Shown piece by piece: positions 10,027 through 18,395 of a DNA stretch of 64,000 bases (position 1 is its first letter; every line of letters starts with the position of its first letter). Origin of the DNA: Bacteroidota bacterium (GTDB lineage Bacteria > Bacteroidota > Bacteroidia > Bacteroidales > Paludibacteraceae). Location: NCBI GenBank assembly GCA_023391625.1, contig JAEWAN010000034.1, forward strand, positions 124,001 through 188,000, given 5' to 3'. The notes beneath the pieces were generated by a model that saw only the letters and a list, made by a program, of their open reading frames with translations, was not told the origin of the DNA and did not search any database. Both the position numbers and the translations under genes were made by a program.

Positions 10027-10047
10027 ATAGAATTACAATTCTATTTT
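10027..10047 (+). terminator. Short terminator after the AraC gene
   Basis: ATAGAATT (10027-10034) and AATTCTAT (10037-10044) form an 8-bp stem followed by a short T run. It lies 28 bases past the AraC stop codon. Confidence 0.5.
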
Positions 10048-10184
10048 GTTGTGATGACTTCTTTGTACCTCTGAATTTTTATCTCTCTTTTTTATTAAAT
10101 CATTTGCCATATAAAGCTATCTATTTGTTTAGCTTGTGGTGGGGTTTTTCTATATTATACTTGTTTATAGGCTGGAAATTAGGA

Positions 10185-10385
10185 TTATAAGTAGTCGTAC
10201 TGTGAGGCAGAGTTAGATTTTGGGTCATGTTGAACAGTAGGGTGTTGTCCGTTTTTCTTATCGGTATTTGTTTCATTCATTTCAGTTCCTTTAATTGCCG
10301 TTTCGGTAACTTTCAGTAGAGGATGTTGTTTCCAGTATTTTATTTTTGCTTTGTGAAAAGGTGATAATTGCCCAATGAGTTTCAC
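10185..10385 (-). CDS. Doubtful small ORF or gene remnant
   Basis: A 66-codon minus-strand frame starts at GTG with no ATG before it and with two stops closely upstream. The encoded peptide is hydrophilic (KAKIKYWKQHPLLKVTETAIKG, split here as KAKIKYWKQHP and LLKVTETAIKG) and lacks the F/I/L/S/Y/N-rich make-up of random AT-rich translation. The DNA is somewhat richer in GC than its flanks. It could be a short real gene or the 3' remnant of a decayed one. No family is recognised. Confidence 0.2.
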   Translation of the reverse strand: MKLIGQLSPFHKAKIKYWKQHPLLKVTETAIKGTEMNETNTDKKNGQHPTVQHDPKSNSASQYDYL

Positions 10386-10583
10386 TATGAGGTAGGTGGA
10401 TTTGGTTCTGTTTATCTATCAGGAAACATCAGAATGTGGCATGTAGTCTCTTTATCTTATTTATTCCGCTAAGGAGTATGGATTTCGCTTTTTGTTGATG
10501 AAGGAATGAAATGTAACTGGGAGTTCTTCTATTTAGTCTTTTATTATCAATACGTAGTATGGTTCTCGTAAAAGTCTGTTCAT

Positions 10584-11465
10584 ATGAAAAGTAATTATCC
10601 GAAAATATCATTTGAAAATTTGATTGAAAAGGGGGAAAACTGGAACTTTATCAATTTTATGGTTTTTCCGGAAAGTGCTAAAATTGTTTCTTCTCCTTCT
10701 TTTCAAACTCCTTTTTTACTGGAAGGAGTCTTTTTTGCTTTATGTATAAAAGGTTCGGCCAATCTTAGTGTGAACTCTAAGAATTATTCCATTGTTCCCG
10801 ATACGGTTCTGGTACTCCAGCCGGGACAGTTGATACATATTACGGATATGACGGCTGATTTCCTGATACAGAGCATGTATATTTCAGTAGATTTTTTCAT
10901 CGGATTGCCGGCATTTCGTGATTCCCGGTATTTCTTTTATATCCATAAATATCCTTGTGTGAAAGTGCCGGGAGAAGTGAGCCGGAATTTTTTGGAATAT
11001 TATTCTTTCATCATAAAAAGGTATAACCGTATTAATCCTCTTTATAAAGATGAAATTATACAAGGGTTGTTATATGCTATGACAATGGAGTATCTGGCTA
11101 TTTGTGACCTGGATATTCCAAAAGAAGAACATAAGTTTTCCAAACGTCAGGAAAAAATAACCGATGATTTTTTGGCTTTACTGATGGAACATTGTAATCT
11201 GGAAAGAAATGTCGGGTTTTATGCCGGAAAACTTTGTGTGACTCCTAAATACCTGTCTACTACTATTCGGCAAACTACCGGACGGTCTGTGTTGGAATGG
11301 ATACATGAAATGTTTATTATTAATTCTAAAATGCTGCTGAAAAGTACAAATAAAACGATTTCTGAAATTTGTGATGAATTGAACGTGTCGAATGACTCTT
11401 TCTTTTGTCGTTTTTTCAGGGAACAAACAGGAATGTCGCCGATGCAATATAGGAATTCGGCATAA
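10584..11465 (+). CDS. AraC-family transcriptional regulator
   Basis: This 293-residue protein has an N-terminal sensing region (shared pattern LEGVFFALCIKGSANL, near residues 48-63) and a C-terminal double HTH (KTISEICDELNVSNDSFFCR; GMSPMQYRN). It is a clear paralogue of the regulator at 51223-52098: both share the IEG/LEGxFxxLCIKG segment, the F(I/M)YISxDxxIGLP region, KYPCxK, the LEYYSFI helix and RSVLEWIHE before the HTH. It stands alone between an empty region and the convergent LytTR gene, so its targets are unknown. Confidence 0.85.
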   Translation: MKSNYPKISFENLIEKGENWNFINFMVFPESAKIVSSPSFQTPFLLEGVFFALCIKGSANLSVNSKNYSIVPDTVLVLQPGQLIHITDMTADFLIQSMYISVDFFIGLPAFRDSRYFFYIHKYPCVKVPGEVSRNFLEYYSFIIKRYNRINPLYKDEIIQGLLYAMTMEYLAICDLDIPKEEHKFSKRQEKITDDFLALLMEHCNLERNVGFYAGKLCVTPKYLSTTIRQTTGRSVLEWIHEMFIINSKMLLKSTNKTISEICDELNVSNDSFFCRFFREQTGMSPMQYRNSA

Positions 11466-11597
11466 AAGGGTAGGGAATATTTATCTCTGCTGAATCTTTC
11501 GCTTTTGGATAGAATAGTATGTAAATCTGCAGATTAGTTTTTCCTGCCGTTGATAAAAACAAGCCTTCTCCTTGTTCCTAAAATGCGTAAAAGACTT

Positions 11598-12362
11598 TTA
11601 ATAGTCCTGTGTATACCAGGATTTAAATTCGGCTGCCCGTGCCCGGCTGACTATAATTTTTTCGGATACCGGCACTGTTAAGTTAACTGACAGTTTTCCC
11701 CCGAACCAGATAGAAATATCTTTTATCGCTTTATGGGCTACAATGTATTGCCTGTTTACCCGGTAAAACTGGTCGGGATTCAGATGTTTCATTAATTCTT
11801 CCAGAGAGGAGTCAAGCGAATAGCTTTGTGAATCGAAAGTTATAACCCGGGCTATTTTCAGTTCGGCATAAAAATATGCAATATCTTCTATGGCCAAAGG
11901 CATTAACTTATCTTTGTATGGAATTAGAAAATGTGTTTTGGTGTGCTTCTGTTTCTCGTCTATTGTTTTTACAAGTCGGGCAATTATATCTGTATTATCG
12001 TTCCTGTAACTGAAATTGCTGAATTTACCTATTGCTTTTGCAAGCCTTGATTTGTTAATAGGTTTTAGCAGGTAGTCTATTCCGTTAACTTCAAAAGCAT
12101 CGAGTGCATACTCATTGTATGCCGTTGTGAATATAATCGGGCAGTCTATTTTTATATTCTCAAAAATGCTGAATGACGAACCGTCTGCCAGGTGGATATC
12201 CATGAATACCAAATCCGGAGTTTCATTTTTTCTGAACCATTCTACGCTTTCTTCTATGGTTTGCAGCACTGCAATGATATTAAAATCGTTTCGTATTTCA
12301 CAAACCATCTTGATCAGTGTCTGTGCCGCAATGATTTCGTCTTCTATGATAACTATTTTCAT
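11598..12362 (-). CDS. LytTR-family response regulator
   Basis: This 254-residue cytosolic regulator has a receiver domain at residues 1-120 (acidic pair E7/D8, phospho-acceptor D55 in LVFMDIHLAD, conserved lysine in LLKPI). A LytTR DNA-binding domain follows at about 150-250 (DIAYFYAELKIARV; LNPDQFYRVNRQYIVA). It overlaps the upstream histidine kinase gene by four bases (ATGA), so the two are translationally coupled and form a cognate LytS/LytR-type pair. The target genes are not evident from the neighbours. Confidence 0.9.
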   Translation of the reverse strand: MKIVIIEDEIIAAQTLIKMVCEIRNDFNIIAVLQTIEESVEWFRKNETPDLVFMDIHLADGSSFSIFENIKIDCPIIFTTAYNEYALDAFEVNGIDYLLKPINKSRLAKAIGKFSNFSYRNDNTDIIARLVKTIDEKQKHTKTHFLIPYKDKLMPLAIEDIAYFYAELKIARVITFDSQSYSLDSSLEELMKHLNPDQFYRVNRQYIVAHKAIKDISIWFGGKLSVNLTVPVSEKIIVSRARAAEFKSWYTQDY

Positions 12363-13438
12363 ATATTGATTCTTTTCTCCGGTTCTTTGATTAGAGGAAT
12401 TTCCACGGAAAATAGCATATCCTGACTACTTATTGTAATTTCTTTGTTGAACAATATGGAGTAACGGTTAGCCAGGTTGGCCAGTCCTACTCCTCCCATG
12501 ATGTTCTCATTTTTCTGGTTGATTAGGTTACTGACCTTGATTGTATCGTTTTCCGTGGTTTCTATGACGATACATAACGGATTTTTATTGCTTACTACAT
12601 TGTGTTTTACGGCATTCTCAACTAACATCTGGATGCTGACCGGCATGATGTAGTAATCCCGATACATATTGTCTATGTTGTAACTCACCATTAAATTATC
12701 GCCATACCTTATTTTTAGCAGTGTGACATAGGCTTCAACAAATTCAATTTCCTGATGAAGCGTGCTTAAGTTTTTACTGTGAAGCGTATAACGAAATACG
12801 GATGACAGGTTCTCTACATAATCGTGTGCCTTATTGTCATCTTCCCCTATTAGTCCGTTCAAGGTGTTGAGTGAGTTGAACAGGAAGTGAGGGTCTAATT
12901 GATTTTTCAGCGCATCAAAACGGGCAATGATATTTTCTTCTTTCAGTTTCTGATTGGCTATTAATACCTGTTCCCGTTTGTAATTTAGATATCTGTTGTT
13001 GGTTATCATTAAAAGTATGATTATGGCGATGATATCTTTGATCATGTTAAACATAATGAATCCGTTTTGCCCCAACCCAGGGCTTCCTCCCATCGCATAC
13101 CATTGTATTTGTGAAAGTAATGGGCTTAAAATGCTGTTTATAAGCCATATCCCTATGAAAATCCAAATACCTTTTCGTTTTATCTTTTTAGGAGTCTTGA
13201 GAAGTTTATATGTAAACGATAGTATAAGAAAATACAGAAACAGGTTGCAGAAAAAATTGTAAATGAAAAATCTCAAATAGTCAGTCCATTCTATTTCTAT
13301 TTCATCAATAAAACTTCGTGAACGTCCGTAAAATATTCCCATTATAAGTATGGCGTTTAGCACAATGCTTGTCAATATGGAAACTTCAAAAGCATTTTTG
13401 TTGGAGAATGGGATTTCTTGGTTCTTATTTGTTCTCAT
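12359..13438 (-). CDS. LytS-like sensor histidine kinase (His_kinase family)
   Basis: This 359-residue membrane kinase has four hydrophobic segments in the first ~150 residues (near 20-37, 57-78, 92-106 and 130-146) with very short outside loops. A coiled linker and the His_kinase (PF06580) motif LKNQLDPHFLFNSLN follow, with the phosphorylated His at 184, and then a short HATPase (GGVGLANLANRYSILF). It has no separate periplasmic sensor domain, so the signal is probably sensed within the membrane. It is the first gene of a two-gene operon with the LytTR regulator. Confidence 0.9.
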   Translation of the reverse strand: MRTNKNQEIPFSNKNAFEVSILTSIVLNAILIMGIFYGRSRSFIDEIEIEWTDYLRFFIYNFFCNLFLYFLILSFTYKLLKTPKKIKRKGIWIFIGIWLINSILSPLLSQIQWYAMGGSPGLGQNGFIMFNMIKDIIAIIILLMITNNRYLNYKREQVLIANQKLKEENIIARFDALKNQLDPHFLFNSLNTLNGLIGEDDNKAHDYVENLSSVFRYTLHSKNLSTLHQEIEFVEAYVTLLKIRYGDNLMVSYNIDNMYRDYYIMPVSIQMLVENAVKHNVVSNKNPLCIVIETTENDTIKVSNLINQKNENIMGGVGLANLANRYSILFNKEITISSQDMLFSVEIPLIKEPEKRINI

Positions 13439-13694
13439 TTTAATCCGGATAAGAAGATGTAAAATTAATCATCTTATAATATTAAACAGATAAATATTGC
13501 CTGAAACTGTAAAAATAGTGACTTAAATAATTTTTTCTGATACTAAAGTGGATGATATTGGAACATTTGTCGGATTGAATGATATTTGTGGGTTATGAAA
13601 GAAAAAGCAAACTTTACTTTTTTGGGGGAGTATATGAATTTTAATTTTATATTTTTGCCGGGTATTTTTATCTATTTTTGAGTATAATCTTATT
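13439..13694. promoter_or_regulatory. Divergent promoter region with two -7 elements
   Basis: Two exact plus-strand -7 matches, TATTTTTG at 13650-13657 and at 13673-13680, lie upstream of the TIGR02757 gene. The second would give a leader of only about 10 bases. No minus-strand match was seen for the kinase gene. Confidence 0.4.
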
Positions 13695-14474
13695 ATGGAA
13701 GAGAGCAATGGTTTATTGTTAAGTGAATTGAAAGATTTACTTGATTCTATGGCAGAACGCTATAACGTTCCTGATTTTATAGAAAGAGATCCCGTTCAGT
13801 TTCCCCGGGAATATACCTTGAAGCAAGATATTGAAATTTCAGCATTCCTTACTGCAGCCATTACATGGGGTAAACGCAGTCTTATCCTTCGGTCTGCTTC
13901 ACGTATGCATGAAATTATGGGTTGTTCGCCTTATGATTATATAATGGAGAAGGGGTACGAAAATCTGGGTAGCGCTAATATACACCGCACCTTTTTTGAA
14001 GACGATTTGTCCTTCTTGTGTCGGGGTTTACATGCTATTTATCAGCAGAATGAAGATTGTGAGTCGTTATTTGTTTCACAGTTGACAAAAGGAGAAGATA
14101 TTTGGGAGGCGCTTCATGTTTTTAGGGAACAGATACGTGTGGCTAATGATGAAGGGCACAGGGGATTGAAACATATATCCGATCCTCAGTCTTCCGCATG
14201 TAAACGGTTACATTTGGCTTTAAGATGGCTGGTAAGAAATGATGGCATTGTAGATATTGGCATTTGGCGGAATGTGTCGCCGTCTCAGTTGAAAATTCCT
14301 TTAGATACTCATGTTATACGTGTGGCCCGGGCATTGGGTTTGTTGCAGCGGAAGCAAAATGACCGAAAGGCAGTGGAAGAGTTGACTGCAAACCTGCTCC
14401 GGTTTAATCCGGAAGATCCCGTGCTATATGATTTCGCTTTATTTGGTTTGGGTGAAAGTAGAATTTTTGTTTAA
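13695..14474 (+). CDS. TIGR02757 family protein (DUF2400)
   Basis: This 259-residue protein matches the Bacteroidota TIGR02757/DUF2400 family. Family-typical patterns are FIERDPVQFPREY near the N-terminus, EISAFLTAAITWGKR in the middle, KRLHLALRWLVRNDGIVDIG and a C-terminal IPLDTHVIRVARALGLL, followed by an aspartate-containing DPVLYDFALFGLG. The fold is related to helix-hairpin-helix DNA glycosylases (HhH-GPD), but biochemical function is not established. It is a single gene under its own promoter. Confidence 0.85.
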   Translation: MEESNGLLLSELKDLLDSMAERYNVPDFIERDPVQFPREYTLKQDIEISAFLTAAITWGKRSLILRSASRMHEIMGCSPYDYIMEKGYENLGSANIHRTFFEDDLSFLCRGLHAIYQQNEDCESLFVSQLTKGEDIWEALHVFREQIRVANDEGHRGLKHISDPQSSACKRLHLALRWLVRNDGIVDIGIWRNVSPSQLKIPLDTHVIRVARALGLLQRKQNDRKAVEELTANLLRFNPEDPVLYDFALFGLGESRIFV

Positions 14475-14670
14475 GATCAAAAAGCTTTTCTGTATTGAGC
14501 AGCAGATTTTTTGTTTGGAGCAATCATGATGGCGATTTGTTTTTTTTGCAGAATAAGATTTTATATTTATTTTTGAACGTGTTTTTATGCCCATGAATCT
14601 GCGTATGCATAAAAACAAAAAAGTTTACGTATATTTGTATAATAATTTATTTTATTTTAATAGGAATAAC

Positions 14671-15114
14671 ATGAAAAAATCAGTTTTAAAAATCTTTTTA
14701 GGTATGGCCGTGGTTGCATCATTTATTGGATGTGAAAAACCGGAAGATCCAAATGCAAGCACTTACCCTGCACTGTCTGGGGAATATTATTATATCACGG
14801 AAACTCCGATTGAGGATCCGCTTCGGGATGATTATAAGGTTCATGAATCCGCTTCATGGACTTTTGATGCTACACGTAAGGCTACTTATTTTTATCTGTA
14901 TTACAAACAGGCTAATGCTTCTCAAAGTGTAAACTATCCGGATAAAAAAGCTGATGTGGAAGAACGCGAATGGAAAGTGGAAGGTAACAGCTTTATGTAC
15001 AGAAAATGGGGTAGCACAGATGAATTCAAAACAATGAAGTTTGAATATGCAGAAGATAAAGTTGTTATTGGAACTGAATATAAAAAAGGATCATTAGATA
15101 AGGATAATTTATAA
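14671..15114 (+). CDS. Small lipoprotein of unknown function
   Basis: Read from ATG 14671, which starts a standard lipoprotein leader (MKKSVLKIFLGMAVVASFIG then Cys20). The frame is open upstream, but that part encodes no signal peptide and spans a -7 element TATATTTG at 14630-14637. The 147-residue product has a mature beta-rich domain (LSGEYYYITETPIEDP; SWTFDATRKATYFYLYY). It is probably a surface or periplasmic lipid-anchored protein with a lipocalin-like or calycin-type look, but no family can be named. It ends in a strong terminator. Confidence 0.65.
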   Translation: MKKSVLKIFLGMAVVASFIGCEKPEDPNASTYPALSGEYYYITETPIEDPLRDDYKVHESASWTFDATRKATYFYLYYKQANASQSVNYPDKKADVEEREWKVEGNSFMYRKWGSTDEFKTMKFEYAEDKVVIGTEYKKGSLDKDNL

Positions 15115-15126
15115 TTAATAATTCCG

Positions 15127-15165
15127 ACACAAAAGGAGGTGTTTCAAGACACCTTTTTTTGTGTG
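15127..15165 (+). terminator. Rho-independent terminator after the lipoprotein gene
   Basis: The inner stem AGGTGT/ACACCT and outer arms ACACAAAA/TTTTGTGT enclose a TTCAAG loop, followed by a T run. It lies 12 bases after the lipoprotein stop and just before the rlmD gene. Confidence 0.75.
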
Positions 15166-15193
15166 TTGTAACCAAGTATATAAACGTTTTTGT

Positions 15194-16603
15194 ATGGGGA
15201 GAAGTAAGAAGTCACTTCCGATTTTGGAAAATGTGGAAATTACAGGCTTAGCAGCTGAGGGAAAGGCTATTGCTAAAGTGAATGATGTGATTGTGTTTGT
15301 TCCCTATGTGGTGCCGGGGGATGTAGTGAATCTGCAGGTGACCCGGAAAAAAAGCTCATTCATGGAGGCGAGGGTAGTAGATTTTGTTTCATATTCTCCC
15401 GACCGGGTAGAGCCTGTTTGCCAACATTTTGGCATATGTGGCGGTTGTAAGTGGCAAATGCTGCCGTATGGAGAGCAGATTCGCTACAAGCAGCAACAGG
15501 TGTGTGACAATCTTTCACGGATCGGCAAAGTGGATTTACCTCCTATAAGCCCCATATTAGGGTCGGCAAAAACAGAGTTTTACCGGAATAAGCTGGAGTT
15601 TACTTTTTCCAATAAAAGGTGGAGAACCATGGAGGAAATAAATTCAGGTAAGGAGTTTGAAACGATGAATGCCGTTGGTTTTCATATTCCGGGTATGTTT
15701 GATAAAGTACTGGATATCGAAAAATGCTGGTTGCAGGATGATATTTCAAATCAAATCCGGAATGAGGTTCGTTCCTATGCTTTGGAACATGGCCTTACTT
15801 TCTTTGACTTGCGTAACCAGGAGGGCTTTTTGCGTACCATGATGATTCGTACCACCTCAACCGGGGAACTTATGGTAATCCTGGTATTTTATTATGAAGA
15901 TAAAGAGGTGAGGGAAGCATTATTGAACCATATTTCAGCCCGGTTTCCGCAGATTACTTCTTTCCTGTATGTAATTAATTCAAAAGCTAATGACACGATT
16001 ACAGACCAGGAGATACACGTATTCAAAGGCAATGAATGTATATACGAGGAAATGGAAGGTCTCCGTTTTAAGATAGGAGCCAAATCCTTTTACCAGACTA
16101 ATTCGGAACAGGCTTATGAACTGTATAAAGTGGCCCGTAATTTTGCCGGGCTTACCGGAAAAGAACTGGTTTATGACCTTTATACAGGTACGGGAACAAT
16201 CGCTAATTTCGTGGCCCGTCAGGCAAAACAGGTGGTCGGTATAGAATATGTTCCGGAAGCTATTGAAGACGCTAAAGTGAATTCAGCTATAAATGGGATA
16301 GAAAACACTCTTTTTTATGCAGGCGATATGAAGGATATTCTGAATAAAGAGTTTATTCAGCAACATGGAAAACCGGATGTTATTATAACAGACCCTCCAC
16401 GTGCGGGTATGCATACGGACGTAATTGATGTCATGTTGTTTGCTGCTCCGGAAAAGATTGTGTATGTCAGCTGTAATCCTGCAACACAGGCACGGGACCT
16501 GAATTTACTGGATGCTCATTATCGTGTCACTGCGGTACAACCGGTGGATATGTTTCCTCATACGCATCATGTTGAAAATGTAGTATTGCTGGAAAAAAGG
16601 TGA
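15194..16603 (+). CDS. rlmD: 23S rRNA (uracil-5-)-methyltransferase RlmD/RumA
   Basis: This 469-residue SAM-dependent RNA methyltransferase is read from ATG 15194. Codons before it overlap the preceding terminator. An N-terminal TRAM domain (residues ~5-65) is followed by the iron-sulfur cysteines C76, C82 and C85 (CQHFGICGGCK), with a fourth cysteine further on (EKCWLQD). The C-terminal half has the SAM motif DLYTGTGTIANFVA, then ITDPPRAGMH and the catalytic-cysteine motif VSCNPATQARDL. The enzyme methylates uracil C5 in 23S rRNA. Which of the RlmC/RlmD sites is used in Bacteroidota, which often carry several paralogues, cannot be told. Confidence 0.88.
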   Translation: MGRSKKSLPILENVEITGLAAEGKAIAKVNDVIVFVPYVVPGDVVNLQVTRKKSSFMEARVVDFVSYSPDRVEPVCQHFGICGGCKWQMLPYGEQIRYKQQQVCDNLSRIGKVDLPPISPILGSAKTEFYRNKLEFTFSNKRWRTMEEINSGKEFETMNAVGFHIPGMFDKVLDIEKCWLQDDISNQIRNEVRSYALEHGLTFFDLRNQEGFLRTMMIRTTSTGELMVILVFYYEDKEVREALLNHISARFPQITSFLYVINSKANDTITDQEIHVFKGNECIYEEMEGLRFKIGAKSFYQTNSEQAYELYKVARNFAGLTGKELVYDLYTGTGTIANFVARQAKQVVGIEYVPEAIEDAKVNSAINGIENTLFYAGDMKDILNKEFIQQHGKPDVIITDPPRAGMHTDVIDVMLFAAPEKIVYVSCNPATQARDLNLLDAHYRVTAVQPVDMFPHTHHVENVVLLEKR

Positions 16604-16625
16604 TTTTTCTTGTAGATATTATAAA

Positions 16626-16665
16626 AATAGGATTATTCTAATCATGAATAATCCTATTTTTTTTG
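16626..16665 (+). terminator. Terminator after rlmD
   Basis: An exact 13-bp stem (AATAGGATTATTC at 16626-16638, complement at 16646-16658) with a 7-base loop and a following T8 run. It lies 22 bases past the rlmD stop. Confidence 0.85.
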
Positions 16666-16834
16666 TTTAAATGTAATTCTTTTTATATTTGTGAAGTTGG
16701 TATGTCTTTTCCTTTAATTCAAATTGTGCATATGTAATCCTTTTGTGTACGCTTTACATACTCTTTTCTAAGTTCTTCCATAACATTAATCTTTTTTGGT
16801 GTAATGCTATTTCAGGACTAGACAGGTGAGGAAA

Positions 16835-16866
16835 TAAAAAAGAGGTATTTTAAATACCTCTTTTTT
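16835..16866 (-). terminator. Terminator after recA (possibly bidirectional)
   Basis: AGAGGTATTT (16841-16850) pairs with AAATACCTCT (16852-16861), flanked by A6 and T6 runs on the two sides. It directly follows the recA stop on the minus strand. Confidence 0.8.
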
Positions 16867-16869
16867 GAT

Positions 16870-17880
16870 TTATTTTGTTTGTATTGCTTCCATGATCTTA
16901 GCTTCCAGTTCGTCGGCTAATTCCGGATTGTCTTTTATTAGAGCTTTGGAGGCGTCACGACCTTGCGCCAGTTTGGTTTCTCCGTAACTGAACCAGGAGC
17001 CGCTTTTTTTGATGATACCGTATTCCACGCCTAAGTCCAGTATTTCACCTGTACGTGATACCCCTTCCCCGAACATGATGTCAAATTCTGCTTTGCGGAA
17101 AGGAGGGGCTACTTTATTTTTAACCACTTTTACGCGTGTCTGGTTACCAATCACTTCGTCACCTTCTTTTAATTGTCCTATTTTACGGATATCCAAACGT
17201 ACAGAGGCGTAAAATTTCAATGCGTTTCCTCCGGTTGTAGTTTCCGGATTACCGAACATAACCCCGATTTTTTCACGAAGCTGGTTGATAAAGATACAGG
17301 TTGTATTGGTTTTGCTGATGTTCGCTGTAAGTTTACGTAAAGCCTGCGACATTAAGCGCGCCTGCAAACCCATGCGGGAATCGCCCATATCACCTTCAAG
17401 CTCGGCTTTAGGAGTAAGAGCGGCAACAGAGTCGATTACAACGATGTCGACAGCAGAGGAACGAATCAGTTGGTCTGCAATTTCCAGAGCTTGTTCACCG
17501 CTATCCGGTTGTGATATAAGTAAGTCGTCTATATTAACTCCTAATTTTTCCGCATAAAAACGGTCAAATGCATGTTCTGCGTCAATAATAGCTGCAATGC
17601 CACCGGCCTTTTGAGCTTCTGCAATAGCATGGATTGCCAGTGTTGTTTTACCGGATGATTCCGGGCCAAAGATTTCAATGACACGACCACGAGGATATCC
17701 GCCTACGCCTAACGCTACATTAAGCCCGATAGATCCGGTAGGAATAACTGCGACTTCTTCTATTTTGTTGTCGCCCATTTTCATAATAGTACCTTTACCG
17801 TGGTCTTTTTCTATTTTGTCCATTGCAAGCTGCAATGCTTTTAGCTTTTCTGAGGATGGTTTTTTTACTTCTTCAGTCAT
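16870..17880 (-). CDS. recA: Recombinase RecA
   Basis: A full-length RecA of 336 residues. It has Walker A GPESSGKTT at 72-80, the loop IDAEHAFD, Walker B VDIVVIDSVAAL, loop L1 (GDSRMGLQARLMSQALRK), the FINQLREKIGVMFGNPE loop L2 region and a C-terminal domain. It is the ATP-dependent strand-exchange protein of homologous recombination and SOS induction. It is transcribed alone, with a minus-strand -7 element TATCTTTG (plus-strand 17914-17921) upstream. No SOS-box-like palindrome was recognised upstream, though Bacteroidota SOS boxes are poorly defined. Confidence 0.97.
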   Translation of the reverse strand: MTEEVKKPSSEKLKALQLAMDKIEKDHGKGTIMKMGDNKIEEVAVIPTGSIGLNVALGVGGYPRGRVIEIFGPESSGKTTLAIHAIAEAQKAGGIAAIIDAEHAFDRFYAEKLGVNIDDLLISQPDSGEQALEIADQLIRSSAVDIVVIDSVAALTPKAELEGDMGDSRMGLQARLMSQALRKLTANISKTNTTCIFINQLREKIGVMFGNPETTTGGNALKFYASVRLDIRKIGQLKEGDEVIGNQTRVKVVKNKVAPPFRKAEFDIMFGEGVSRTGEILDLGVEYGIIKKSGSWFSYGETKLAQGRDASKALIKDNPELADELEAKIMEAIQTK

Positions 17881-17913
17881 TATGATTTTGTTGTTTTATT
17901 ATAATTATTTATA

Positions 17914-17921
17914 CAAAGATA
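17914..17921 (-). promoter_or_regulatory. -7 promoter element of recA
   Basis: The plus-strand string CAAAGATA reads TATCTTTG on the minus strand, an exact match to TAnnTTTG, about 34 bases before the recA start codon. Confidence 0.55.
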
Positions 17922-17984
17922 AATAAATTATTTAGCATACAGCATGAAAAGAGGTCATTGTTAATAACTTCTTTTCGTTATTGA

Positions 17985-18350
17985 TTATTTTATTAATTTG
18001 CTCATAAAACGTTCTGAATTAACGGCAAACCGTTCGTGTGTACCTTTTCCTACCAAGTTGTTGGAGCTGTCATACGCTTCAATTTCAAAACTGTATTTTC
18101 TGCCCTCAACATTGACTAATCTGGCTGTACATCGTATGGTTTCGCCTATTGCGCTGGCTTTTAAATGTTGCATGTTAATGGCTGTTCCTACGCTGGTTTC
18201 ACCTTCCGGTAATTCGGTAAGCAACTTCATTGCCGTGTTCTCCATAAAAGCAATTAATACCGGTGTTGCAAGTACAGGCAAGGTGCCGGAAGCCACTTTT
18301 TCCGCAGTTTGTTGTTCCTGTACGGTCATTTCCTGAGTGAGTTCTTTCAT
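17985..18350 (-). CDS. Thioesterase family protein (FlK-like hot-dog fold)
   Basis: A 121-residue single hot-dog domain like the fluoroacetyl-CoA-specific thioesterase-type family found in many bacteria. Conserved features are the start with TVQEQQTAEKVASG, the helix TPVLIAFMENTAMKLL, the GTAINMQHLKASAIGETIRCTA strand region (too long to be one motif; key residues His and the following polar cluster) and KGTHERFAV near the end. It probably hydrolyses a small acyl-CoA in the cytosol; the substrate is unknown. It lies between recA and topB on the same strand, 45 bases from topB. Confidence 0.75.
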   Translation of the reverse strand: MKELTQEMTVQEQQTAEKVASGTLPVLATPVLIAFMENTAMKLLTELPEGETSVGTAINMQHLKASAIGETIRCTARLVNVEGRKYSFEIEAYDSSNNLVGKGTHERFAVNSERFMSKLIK

Positions 18351-18395
18351 GTCGTATATAATAATATGAATTAGCTGAAACTAAAAATTTTCTTG

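Larger units (their letters stand above)
10000..10583. other. 584-bp intergenic region between two AraC genes
   Basis: It begins with a small terminator (10027-10047) and contains one weak minus-strand frame at 10185-10385, listed separately. The remainder is AT-rich, with no recognisable promoter match, repeat or RNA gene. Confidence 0.4.
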
